A stretch of DNA of 64,000 nucleotides, taken from positions 13,247,001 through 13,311,000 of the forward strand of contig NC_092680.1 in the NCBI RefSeq assembly GCF_964355755.1. Direction: 5' to 3'. Shown piece after piece: positions 1 through 10,523 of the stretch. Under the pieces are notes generated by a model. It was not told the DNA's origin. It saw nothing but the letters and a program-made list of their open reading frames with translations, and made no database searches. The DNA comes from Antedon mediterranea. Its lineage: Eukaryota; Echinodermata; Crinoidea; Comatulida; Antedonidae. The translations under genes were made by a program, and so were the position numbers. Every line of letters starts with the position of its first letter. The stretch's first letter is position 1.

Positions 1-228
1 TTTATCTAAGTATTCACGGTTGCCCTGCACACTAATCATAAAAATTGGCATAATATTTCTGCCTGTTACTTTATCGTTTATCGTAGATTTTGTATTCTCA
101 AGACCCAAGCAGAGAAACATCAGCGCCTCCTGCTACACCCTTGCTTAATTTCTACACGCTTTTTCGTGCCACGGCGTAATAGAAGACAGCAAGATGATCA
201 TGTTTATTTTTTAGATTTTCCTGAACAC

Positions 229-254
<26 letters not shown>
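229..254. repeat. (AT)n microsatellite
   Basis: About 13 AT dinucleotides in flanking non-coding DNA. Confidence 0.95.
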
Positions 255-259
<5 letters not shown>

Positions 260-655
260 GCCTAAGGGCATCGACATGCACAACCTACCCTCACTATGAT
301 CTAACACATTGTTGCTTTTACATTGTTAGTTTAGAAAGCATGGTAAGTCTAATCTAATACAAGCGGAATATCAGCAATTTATATGAGTTTAAAATCTCGT
401 AATAATCAAATAACCTCTGCGCATTTAATTAAATCTAATCGAATTCCATAGACATTGATTGACCAATCAGAGGTGATGATAACATTCTCAATCGCATTTG
501 GATTCAATGTCTGATGTGTAGGCTTTGCAATGCTATGCGATGTTGAGTAGCATGCAATGCAATTAGATAGAGCTTTTATGCTAAAAATTTGAATGTGTAT
601 TGACGACTGAATAACCATTAAATAGTACATTGCCTAGTGATATTCTTTGAACACG

Positions 656-772
656 TCACAATGCGTGGACGCACCGCAACAACATTAGCGCAACACAAAT
701 ATGTTGATCAATCACTTGCGATTGGTCAGCTCACTTGCTTTGCGCGTACACCATTGTGTTGGGTGGTAACAA
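656..772. mobile_element. MITE-like fragment with ATTGG core
   Basis: Imperfect inverted ends (CACAATG..CGC..GCAA on both sides) around TTGCGATTGGTCAGCTCAC. Related sequence occurs at 9115-9200 and 21266-21395. Too short to code; probably a non-autonomous DNA element. Confidence 0.4.
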
Positions 773-1695
773 AGCTTAACGGGTAGCTCCGAAATTAAAA
801 TTTATATTTAAAAAAAACATAACACAAACCTACAAAACATTTCAGATGAGGGTGAGGCAGAAAGAACGTCGATGAAGCAACTTTGTAGGCATATGTAGTA
901 TATATATGAAAAATCGCACTGTTTGTGTAGTTGCAGAGTAGATAACACAATTGTCGATTATTGTAAGTAATTGATAGTTCTGAATGTAGCGCTTAAATAA
1001 ATCAGTAAATATGATGAGACAAGGAGGTTTTATCTTACTATCAGGATGAGGTAATCAGTAGTCATAATACAAAGTGTCCATCTTGTGTTTGGTTGCGTTT
1101 TGGTCGTAATGCTGTTTTTTTACATAATCTCTATACTTTAATAGAATCTTTGAAGTTCCCGGCAACTAACACTATAATCTTACTCTATATCTTAGACATT
1201 CATTTTTTGTTTTATTTGTATTTAAATCTGTTTTGTTTCAGCTTAGTTTATCTGTAAGACATGTGACAAATAAGTATACCGTAAATCCAATCAAATCTTG
1301 TATGTGTGTATCTGCTATTAATCTGGTACAAAAACTCATTTTACTATGTTTAACTCAGTCTACTGTTATATCAATCAATATTATATTATTGTTTGTGTCA
1401 ACAGAGTCCAGGACAAAACAAACAAAATGCCGAACTGGATGGAAAATGATGAAATAACTAAATATATAACAAAAGTAATAATAATTAAGGGGCGTTATAT
1501 ACAAGTAAATTATGGTATTGATATTACATCTAGGCCTAATACCTACATTACGTGAAAGGATTCCCCTGTTGAAATATACTGTATAACATTATCGAACCTA
1601 CACATCGTGCTAAAATGATAAATGTAATGGAATAAGTCATTTTGTCACATAACATTTTGTTTTTACTCTAATCGTAACTTTTAAATAATTCCTAT

Positions 1696-2950
1696 GATAT
1701 AGGCTTAGTATGTTTTCCACGTACATACGTGAACATTCGCGCAAATAGAAACATCTGCCAGATGCGCTTGCATTTTGACGATGTATCACGGATGATTTCT
1801 TATTAAAGCTGCGTTGGTAAATATCGAAGTTACTGTTGAAATTATTACAAAACTGCAGAATGTATTCCATGAATATAGTAGAAATATTATGTTTAGATCG
1901 ATAATTCTCTCGCCAATAGTATTTGCTTCAGTTGTTTTATTTTCTTTTATATAGCTTGTAATACTCATTAAGTCGATGTTAAGTAGATTTGTCACGAACT
2001 GGTCACTGAAGTATTTAGACCTACATAATTCACTGGGAATTCATATATTATTTCCAACTCATCTTCGGGTTGATCAAAAAATAATTTTCATTCATGTATT
2101 ACGAGGCTTAATATTACTAAAATACACATACTAAAGGTAATCTTGCCTGTGTTTACATTATTTATAAGTTTCCTTCTCACCACCTTTTCAATGTTCTAAT
2201 ATTCTCACATATTTGTCGTGTTAAACCATCATTTACTCGTTCCGATCGATAGATGTGTTATGATTTAGATGCTAGTTCGCTCATACAAGAACCAAATCCG
2301 TTAGCATTATACATAAAACATTGGTTGAATTGAAGCGTGACAGTAGTCGTGTGGAACAAGTTCGACCAACTTAAATTACAGTCATAAGACAGTAGTGATT
2401 TCTCTACTAGTACTACATGACTGTGAATGTAGAGTTTGAGTTTATACCTCCAGCAATCAATTGTAGTTTGATGTGCAGCTATCGATAATAAAATATACGT
2501 TTCGTTTCGTTCCGTAATATTTATTCAACCAAGAAGAAAAAACAAGTATGACAGTACATATTATTTAACATAAATACTCAACATTTTAACATTTTTTCTG
2601 ACGGTCTTGGGATTCTAATTTTGGCGATTAATTATTCAACTCACTTCAGATAATTTGATAAAATTATGATTCAGAAAAAACAAAGTAAAAATGCAAACTC
2701 TAAGCACACACGAAAAAATCCAGTTGTAAACAATTAGTACATACACAAACTTACTTCGGAGCTTAAGGCATTCTTATGCAAATATATGTATGCTGATGAA
2801 TGAATGAAGAGCTGTGATTGGTTCGCATTTCGTTCGCGTCTCAACAATCAAATTTGAGATGTGCTACGCAAGTGCATTTGCCAGATGTTTCTATTTGCGC
2901 GAATGTTCACTTAGGCCTATAAGTGGAAAACATGCTAAGCCTATAATGTT
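1696..2950. repeat. Inverted repeat pair, about 85 bp arms, 1.1 kb apart
   Basis: Left arm about 1696-1776 and right arm about 2863-2950 are reverse complements over about 80 bp with few differences, including GAACATTCGCGCAAATAGAA and ATAGGCTTAG. Arms may be ends of a DNA transposon or two opposite copies of one repeat. The interior has no transposase-like frame. Confidence 0.7.
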
Positions 2951-3534
2951 CTACGGAACATGGATTGTTTTCTACAAAGTTAATCTAGTTTTTTAAAAAA
3001 CAACATGCGGAACGGAATTGCATACAATATCCCATAAACTTGTTCAATTTAGGATTTCATCAAACGTTAATCACAAATAGCATTTTGTGATTGACTATTA
3101 TAGTCGGTTTTGAAATAATATCTGTAAAAATCATGTAATTCTGTAAAAGTGAAATTGTGTGACTTTGGTTGGCGAGAAAAATATCGACAGTATTAATAAT
3201 GCACTATCGCATGGATTACACATGTAGGCATACCTCAATATCGAATGATTTATCCGTAATAAAACATTCTATTTTTCGAGTAAATAAAAACAAAGTTTGT
3301 AAGATCAATGAACTCGGTGATGTACCTATATTTGACAGTATTTGACCTGTATCAAGGCAAACATGAAATGTATCAAGGCAAACTCATTAATACAACGTTC
3401 TCTGTGTTTCACGTGTGATGCATGTAGTTTAATGTTAGATTAACGTTTAGGTTAGGATTTGTGATGTATGAAATGTACCTATGATACTAACAACATGGCT
3501 GCAGTCGCGCGCTCAAATTTAAAGTTAGTGTTTA

Positions 3535-3575
3535 CCGACCGACCGTCCAATCGACCGACCGACCAACCGACCGAC
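3535..3575. repeat. (CCGA)n tetranucleotide repeat
   Basis: About ten CCGA/CCAA units with slight changes. Confidence 0.9.
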
Positions 3576-3689
3576 ATAGTGAACTGCAGAGTCGCATTTG
3601 TACCACGACTAAACATGTAGATACAGTACCTACATAATTACCTAGATTGTAAGATTGTATAACTTTGTTTTGTATATATAGGCCTTTAA

Positions 3690-3780
3690 ATATATATTAT
3701 ATTTTATTCCATTCTGTAAGTGGCGGGTTTCCCGCTGTTGAATAAGATTGTAAATAAATAAATAAAATATAATAAATATA
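3690..3780 (+). mobile_element. Retroelement 3' tail
   Basis: A small hairpin (GTGGCGGGTTTCCCGC) followed by TTGAATAAGATTGTAAATAA and AAATAAATAAA, a layout shared with LINE tails elsewhere in the window. No coding part attached. Confidence 0.4.
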
Positions 3781-4245
3781 AAATTGGTTATGTTATGTAA
3801 CACGACGGTAAGTACTGTAGTTGTGCCCTTCTTGGTAATTGCAATTAGCTTTCTTCACTATCCTTCTCACAATCAAACCGGAATCTCATTTCTGGTTAGT
3901 TACGTCGTTAATTTAATTCTATGATACAATAATTAGCCCAATTCCTTCAAGGCAGGATTACTAAAAAGAATATATTTAGACACTAATGATGAAGTGACGT
4001 TTATATAACATGGATAGATAAAGTATGTTATATAGCCATGTATAGAAGCATAATCAAAATGCTCTATACCATTTTGTTGTTTGTCAAAACATTGTTATTC
4101 CATGCTATAAATGAGTATAAGATCTATTTTGAAACATGTGAGCCCGATAAACAAATACAAGGAAACAAGTATTGGTTGTAAATTTATTTAATATGAATGG
4201 CAAGTCATCGTTGCAACATGCACGTAAAAGGGAGTATAAGATCTA

Positions 4246-4738
4246 TTTTGCTACTCGGAGACTGCGGCAATTAACAAACTCGTAGAATAATAAATAAAGA
4301 CGCATACAACATAAGTTCTGGCTTAAATAGTTTAATTAGTAAATGAACATTCACCCATGTAAAACTGCACATAAAAGTCATAAGCAAATATAAGTTATAT
4401 AGCAATAATTTTCCAATTCTAAGTAAGCACAACAGGGATGCTCAGAGAAAAATAGCTCTATTGCCATAAGTGTAATAATATTGGGCGGGAGGGAGGGAAA
4501 ATTGTCTTCAACTTAATGTGATCGTGTTAACAGAGAGGATGCTTGATCAAAGAGGTCGAAAACCCGCCCTCTCCGTTCTCAAAATAGAATTGTGTTTCCA
4601 ACCCAATTCTTGATTTTTGCTACTCGGAGACTGCGGCAATTAACAAACTCGTAGAATAATAAATAAAGACGCATACAACATAAGTTCTGGCTTAAATAGT
4701 TTAATTAGTAAATGAACATTCACCCATGTAAAACTGCA
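4246..4738. mobile_element. Possible miniature LTR element: two identical 124-bp direct repeats
   Basis: 4246-4369 and 4615-4738 are identical by eye, 369 bp apart. Each repeat can be read as starting TG (4249) and ending CA, and contains AATAATAAATAAA, as expected of a short LTR with a poly(A) signal. The 245-bp interior has no coding capacity. I see no target-site duplication and no clear primer-binding site, so a recent local duplication is the alternative. Confidence 0.45.
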
Positions 4739-4739
4739 A

Positions 4740-5960
4740 TGTTGCCCAGTGCAAACGTGTATATTGGTTGAAAAGACATCGAGAGGAACTGGTTAACACA
4801 GAATAAAGAAGACAGTTCAAGTTTGTATTGGGCGTATCATGCCACGTGACCGAGTTATGTAAACGTTTCTCTTATGATATTGTGACATTATACTCATCGG
4901 TAATTACAATAGTATAATGTAATGTTTACTCTTAAAATCATACACGACTTGACACATTGAAGAGCCGTAACTGACAACAACCACGTTTGTGTGATATACA
5001 CAATGGGTTAATAAAGGAATTAAGACTTGTTCTCTGCCTGTTAGTATCTGTTATGTGTAATAGAATATCTCGCTACTGACAAGGGCTTAGATTGCGAAGG
5101 ATGTGGCGAATTTGCTGAGAGAACACTAAGTGATATTCACCGATGGAAGGATTTGTGTTATCAGCTGAATGAGACTTTGACTAAAATACATGCAATCGCT
5201 TGATGCAAGCTAATCAACATAGTTAATCCCTTTGCATCTATTATTTTGACTGTGTTTTTTACACAGATTCTATACTAGGTGGGTTTGGCGGCGATATTGC
5301 TGCTGATCTAAACAATCCTTATGGTATAAATAATAGGCTTAAAACAATAATTTTACTAGGAAATATCATCAAATTAATGTACAAAATCAATGTTCCAAAT
5401 GTATTGAACAAAATGTAAGAACCTAGTACATCTTTCGAGACGAGTGGGGGTTACCCCGGTGTACCCCGGTTCATACACACACACACACACACACTGTCGT
5501 GGACAGACGTAATGGCGCCATAGTTGGCTGCCGATGACACGATGTGACCCTTAGGGGAGAAGAATGTGGTTGATCGAAAAGGTGTACCATCTTAGTCCAC
5601 AGCGCCTTTGATCACTTGTTGCTGAAATTGGCGCTTTACAAATTCGTATATATGTAGCCAACTTGCACTGATGAAGGGCTAGTGTTGCCCGGTGATATAT
5701 GTATTACATACCGGTACACTACATTGTGCTTCTAGGCGAGGTCTAGGTATAGGTAGATCATGGTAGCATAATATGTGATAGGTTTTAAGATCCTTTGGAA
5801 ACCAATTTCTTAAACCAAACTTTTAAGGATTATCCTGATTTTCTCTTTGTTATTGATGTTGTCTTGTCTTTGTGTGTATTTCCTGTACAGTAACAGTGAA
5901 TGTTGAAGTCAATCATAAAACAAAAACACGGATTTATTTAGGCTTACACTTATTCACTCT
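4740..5960. other. Gene-free stretch with (AC)n
   Basis: Holds an (AC)n run at 5474-5494. No exon, RNA gene or recognisable element otherwise. Confidence 0.5.
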
Positions 5961-5964
5961 TCAT

Positions 5965-7342
5965 TCAATTTGTTGTCATTGTTATTGTATTCAATTTGTT
6001 GTCATTGTTATTGTATTCAATTTGTTGTCATTGTTATTGTATTCAATTTGTTGTCATTGTTATTGTATTCAATTTGTTGTCATTGTTATTGTATTCAATT
6101 TGTTGTCATTGTTATTGTATTCAATTTGTTGTCATTGTTATTGTATTCAATTTGTTGTCATTGTTATTGTATTCAATTTGTTGTCATTGTTATTGTATTC
6201 AATTTGTTGTCATTGTTATTGTATTCAATTTGTTGTCATTGTTATTGTATTCAATTTGTTGTCATTGTTATTGTATTCAATTTGTTGTCATTGTTATTGT
6301 ATTCAATTTGTTGTCATTGTCATTGTATTCAATTTGTTGTCATTGTTAATGTATTCAATTTGTTGTCATTGTTATTGTATTCAATTTGTTGTCATTGTTA
6401 TTGTATTCAATTTGTTGTCATTGTTATTGTATTCAATTTGTTGTCATTGTTATTGTATTCAATTTGTTGTCATTGTCATTGTATTCAATTTGTTGTCATT
6501 GTTATTGTATTCAATTTGTTGTCATTGTTATTGTATTCAATTTGTTGTCATTGTTATTGTATTCAATTTGTTGTCATTGTTATTGTATTCAATTTGTTGT
6601 CATTGTTAATGTATTCAATTTGTTGTCATTGTTATTGTATTCAATTTGTTGTCATTGTTATTGTATTCAATTTGTTGTCATTGTCATTGTATTCAATTTG
6701 TTGTCATTGTTATTGTATTCAATTTGTTGTCATTGTTATTGTATTCAATTTGTTGTCATTGTTATTGTATTCAATTTGTTGTCATTGTTATTGTATTCAA
6801 TTTGTTGTCATTGTTATTGTATTCAATTTGTTGTCATTGTTATTGTATTCAATTTGTTGTCATTGTTATTGTATTCAATTTGTTGTCATTGTTATTGTAT
6901 TCAATTTGTTGTCATTGTTAATGTATTCAATTTGTTGTCATTGTTATTGTATTCAATTTGTTGTCATTGTTATTGTATTCAATTTGTTGTCATTGTTATT
7001 GTATTCAATTTGTTGTCATTGTTATTGTATTCAATTTGTTGTCATTGTTATTGTATTCAATTTGTTGTCATTGTTATTGTATTCAATTTGTTGTCATTGT
7101 TATTGTATTCAATTTGTTGTCATTGTTATTGTATTCAATTTGTTGTCATTGTTATTGTATTCAATTTGTTGTCATTGTTATTGTATTCAATTTGTTGTCA
7201 TTGTTATTGTATTCAATTTGTTGTCATTGTTATTGTATTCAATTTGTTGTCATTGTTATTGTATTCAATTTGTTGTCATTGTTATTGTATTCAATTTGTT
7301 GTCATTGTTAATGTATTCAATTTGTTGTCATTGTTATTGTAT
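5965..7342. repeat. 26-bp satellite array, about 53 copies
   Basis: Unit ATTCAATTTGTTGTCATTGT plus TATTGT, repeated head to tail with near-perfect identity. Only two kinds of variant unit were seen: a T-to-C change at 6321, 6477 and 6685, and a T-to-A change at 6349, 6609, 6921 and 7311. Because 26 is not a multiple of 3 and no frame contains a stop, long ORFs appear in all forward frames (up to 484 codons); they are artefacts. Confidence 0.98.
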
Positions 7343-9396
7343 TTCTGTTTATTTTCTGACCTTTCTTTCTATTTTCATTTTACACAAAAATCATTATTTT
7401 CTGTATGAATACATTAGAAAATAATAATTTACAAAAGTAGACAACACCAAGCAAAAATTGTAATAATTTTTTTGTAATAAGCCTAGTAATGAATAGATTA
7501 CAATATGATGTCAGCAACTGAACAGCGTGTTATAGCAGTACATCTATTTAGATTAAATCATTGCATCATGTTGATTTTGTGACGTTCCGCTGCACTCAAA
7601 TTGTCAGCTTATAAGCTATTATGACATAACACTGTTTAGCCTAGTATTTTATAGAATACAATATTTAATTATTAGAATCCTTAAAACAACACGCAAATTT
7701 ACAGCGGTTACTTTTTGGAAATTCCAGTTTTCTACCGATTATCAGTGCTGTATCTCCACAAATGTCAATGTGTCCAATATCCAGGCACATGCCGTAATAC
7801 AGCATCTTGTGTGTATCACATGTGATGTATTTATCATGAAATGCAAGGTTAGTGTACTGTCTATACAAGATTTACATCTTTTTCATATGTGAGGTTGTTG
7901 TATTGGGAAAGTTGCCCTTATTCATTTAGATACAGTACTACTGAGATAAGATGATAATTATTCAATTAACTGTATTAAGAGTGCACTTTGTTGATTGACA
8001 TTATTTACTTAGTGTGATTATATTGTATAATATGGAATGACAATCTATTTTATACAATAGTCAATTAGTAAATCTAACGTAAGTAGTCGGAGCACCAGAC
8101 GAGTTAAATGCGTATAGGCCTAGTGTGAAACCACTCTTATCGTAGATAACAATAACTATTTTTTTAAAATAGACCCATTTACAATTACAGCGTTTTAAAT
8201 GTTATATTCAACTGTTGTACAGTGCAAGTCTGATGATTGAATATGAAGTAAACAATAGCCAATCAAATCTTTTGACACCTTTTTTAAACTGATTTCCTTA
8301 CGTCACCGTCCAAAATCACTTTTATAATTAAGTCGTCTTTATCAACGCGATCGTGTCCTTAAGACATAATTGAGAGAGATCGAACGTTGTAGACTGTGTG
8401 TGATTTTACACACCATTCAATAGGCTTCAACAGACTATAGCCTTTGATACCATTAGTCCTATCAGCATATTATCTTTCTGACGTTTTCTCTCTCAATAAC
8501 TATAAATTTTGCTATTAAGATACTATTATTTCAGGGCCACAGAAAGCTTAGGTTATTTCTAGTTTGATACATCTAAGTTTTTTCTTTCTTCAAAATCACA
8601 CATTAAAACATCACCATGCACTGTTTACTTCAATTTAAACTGGAAAATTTATAAGATCAATTTAGAAAACAATAATAAAAAACACAGAAAACACATTTTT
8701 GAAAAGCTGTTTTAAATTATACAAATTGAACATGAAGTGTTAACATTATTTATATAAACGCGCTCTCTGGAAGAATAAATGAATACAAATAAAGTAATCT
8801 GCCTTCTTAGATTCATTAATTGTTTAACCAATAAAGTGCGCATAATCAGCTATTACCAAAACAACCAGATTCCCAATCACAACGCAACAATTTTTCCTCC
8901 GGGTCAAAGGTTAAAAATTATCGCATTTATCCTATAATTATCCGATTTGAATGAGATAATTAATATCGGTTGATTTGTCTCTAGTGGAATCTGTTTCCAC
9001 AAGAAGTTCATCGGAAAATTATCGATTAATGTTTATCGATTAATGTTTATCGATTAATGTTTATCGGTTAATTTTTGGCTGCGGAAACACGGCCAAAAGT
9101 TTCCTTTTGGACAGAACGCATGAACGTAAGCGCGCCGCAAGTACTTTGACCAATAATACGCGATGATTCAAACGGTCCGTTGTGATTGGTCAAATAACCA
9201 TGTTCACATGGGAGTCAAGTTTAAATGTATCAGTATTGTAGGAATGTTGCAGTTTCCATCGCTTATTTTACAAAAAGGTGCATTTAACAAAGTATTATTG
9301 TATTTAATTATTTTAAAAATCCTTCTTGTGATGACGTTAGCCTCAAGATTATATTTCAATTTACCGGATACATAAATAGCGACATGTGTTTGTATC
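7343..9396. other. Gene-free stretch between satellite and MITE
   Basis: AT-rich single-copy-looking DNA. Contains a 15-bp tandem repeat (TATCGATTAATGTTT, about 3.4 copies, 9015-9066) and, at 9115-9200, a fragment sharing GTGATTGGTCAAAT with 21340-21360. Confidence 0.5.
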
Positions 9397-9998
9397 CAGT
9401 GGCGTATCCAGGATTTTGAAGTTTGGGGGGCCGGGAATTGCCAAGTTGCCGACAAAATTAGTAGTGTCATTATCTGTATACACCTGATCAATATATGTTC
9501 TAGGATTGCATAGTCATATTGTCTTAAATGGGATAACGATGCAAAATTAAAACCAAACCAACATTATCTGTTAGTATGTTATATTAATATTACAATAAAG
9601 AAAGAATTAGGAAAATCTGACTTGTAGTTTTCGAAATATAGGGTCTAAAACATCGCCGAAAATGATCGTTTTTAGCCACGAAAGAAGTAAAACAATTTGC
9701 GGCCTCAGTCGACAATTCTATTAACTACGCCATTTTTGGTTAAAATAATTTCGTTAGATGTAATGAAAACAACAAATAGTTGATCTGAATTGGGATCAAT
9801 GATATGATATGTAAATAAACAAACACTCAAAAGAATTATGTTTACAGTTCAATTATTGTCAGAATAATAGTTTATTCTTATTTGCCTAACTTTATTTTTT
9901 CCCCGACACCTTTGTTTGCCGACGGACGCGATGATGTGCCGACGGACACGAAATCAGGGGGCGCCCCCCGGCCCCACCCCCCACTGGATACGCCACTG
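9397..9998. mobile_element. Non-autonomous hAT-like element, 602 bp
   Basis: Perfect 15-bp terminal inverted repeats CAGTGGCGTATCCAG. Flanks TTTGTATC and TTTGTAAG match at 6 of 8 positions, as a decayed 8-bp target duplication would. G- or C-rich tracts lie just inside both ends. No transposase frame. The same termini occur on the element at 28667-29644. Confidence 0.75.
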
Positions 9999-10006
9999 TT
10001 TGTAAG

Positions 10007-10453
10007 AACCCAATGCTGTCGCGTCTACTTACATTTATTTATATCAATCATAATAAAGATCTCCACCGAGTATCCGTAATTAATACCATATATTAAATCT
10101 TCAAATCTTCTTCAAGCCTTCAATTTAATTACATTCAATATCAAATTATCAATGTAATGCCTATGTGAAATAGATGTTATTTAATGTACCTAGTTGCATA
10201 ATATTGCTATAAATAGTACGCAAAATGAGCCAAGATATTAAACGAGTTTATGATAGCGTCTCATGCATTACAGATTAGATCTGAATCCTCGCAGATTTTC
10301 TAGCAAAATGGAAACTTTTATTGATGGAGCTAGCTAATTTATTAATTGTTATTGTGCCTTATTAATATTTGACAAATTTGTGAATTTTTTTTTTTAAATC
10401 AATGATTAGTTAAATTTCTTTAATGTAATCGTGTTTCTTTATTATTTTTTCAG
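10007..10453. other. Region just upstream of RIM exon 1
   Basis: AT-rich; ends in the acceptor of exon 1, so it is the 3' part of an intron in the leader rather than a promoter. No upstream leader exon could be identified. Confidence 0.5.
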
Positions 10454-10523
10454 ATAGTTAGATAGATGAAAGAATTCGGAAATTTTACTTAGAACTTTCA
10501 TTAAAATGTCATTTTATAAAAAG
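10454..10523 (+). CDS. RIMS: RIM exon 1: 5' leader and start codon
   Basis: A pyrimidine-rich acceptor (TTTTTTCAG) ends at 10453, so this is an internal exon of the transcript and at least one noncoding exon lies further upstream, unrecognised. ATG at 10506 gives MSFYKK, then donor GTGAGT at 10524, phase 0, which joins in frame to exon 2. The 5' part is untranslated. The start is supported by phase and by position just ahead of the Rab-binding helix, but an upstream alternative first exon with a longer N-terminus cannot be excluded. Confidence 0.7.
10466..10492 (+). promoter_or_regulatory. Short upstream ORF in the RIM leader
   Basis: An ATG 40 nt upstream of the RIM start opens an 8-codon frame (MKEFGNFT) that stops at 10490-10492, 13 nt before the main ATG. 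It lies in the same exon, so any transcript using exon 1 carries it. Short leader ORFs commonly lower initiation at the main start; that role here is inference. Confidence 0.45.

Larger units (their letters stand above)
1..1690. other. Gene-free left edge
   Basis: Only AT-rich sequence, the (AT)n tract and the MITE-like fragment were seen. Open frames here are short and compositionally random. Confidence 0.6.

Noticed and set aside
5965-7342. CRISPR-like array
   Set aside because: Repeats are contiguous with no spacers, in a eukaryotic genome.
5872-7424. Several long ORFs (up to 484 codons) of SICCHCYCIQF-type repeats
   Set aside because: They arise from the 26-bp satellite, which lacks stops in all forward frames; no start context, splice sites or unique sequence.
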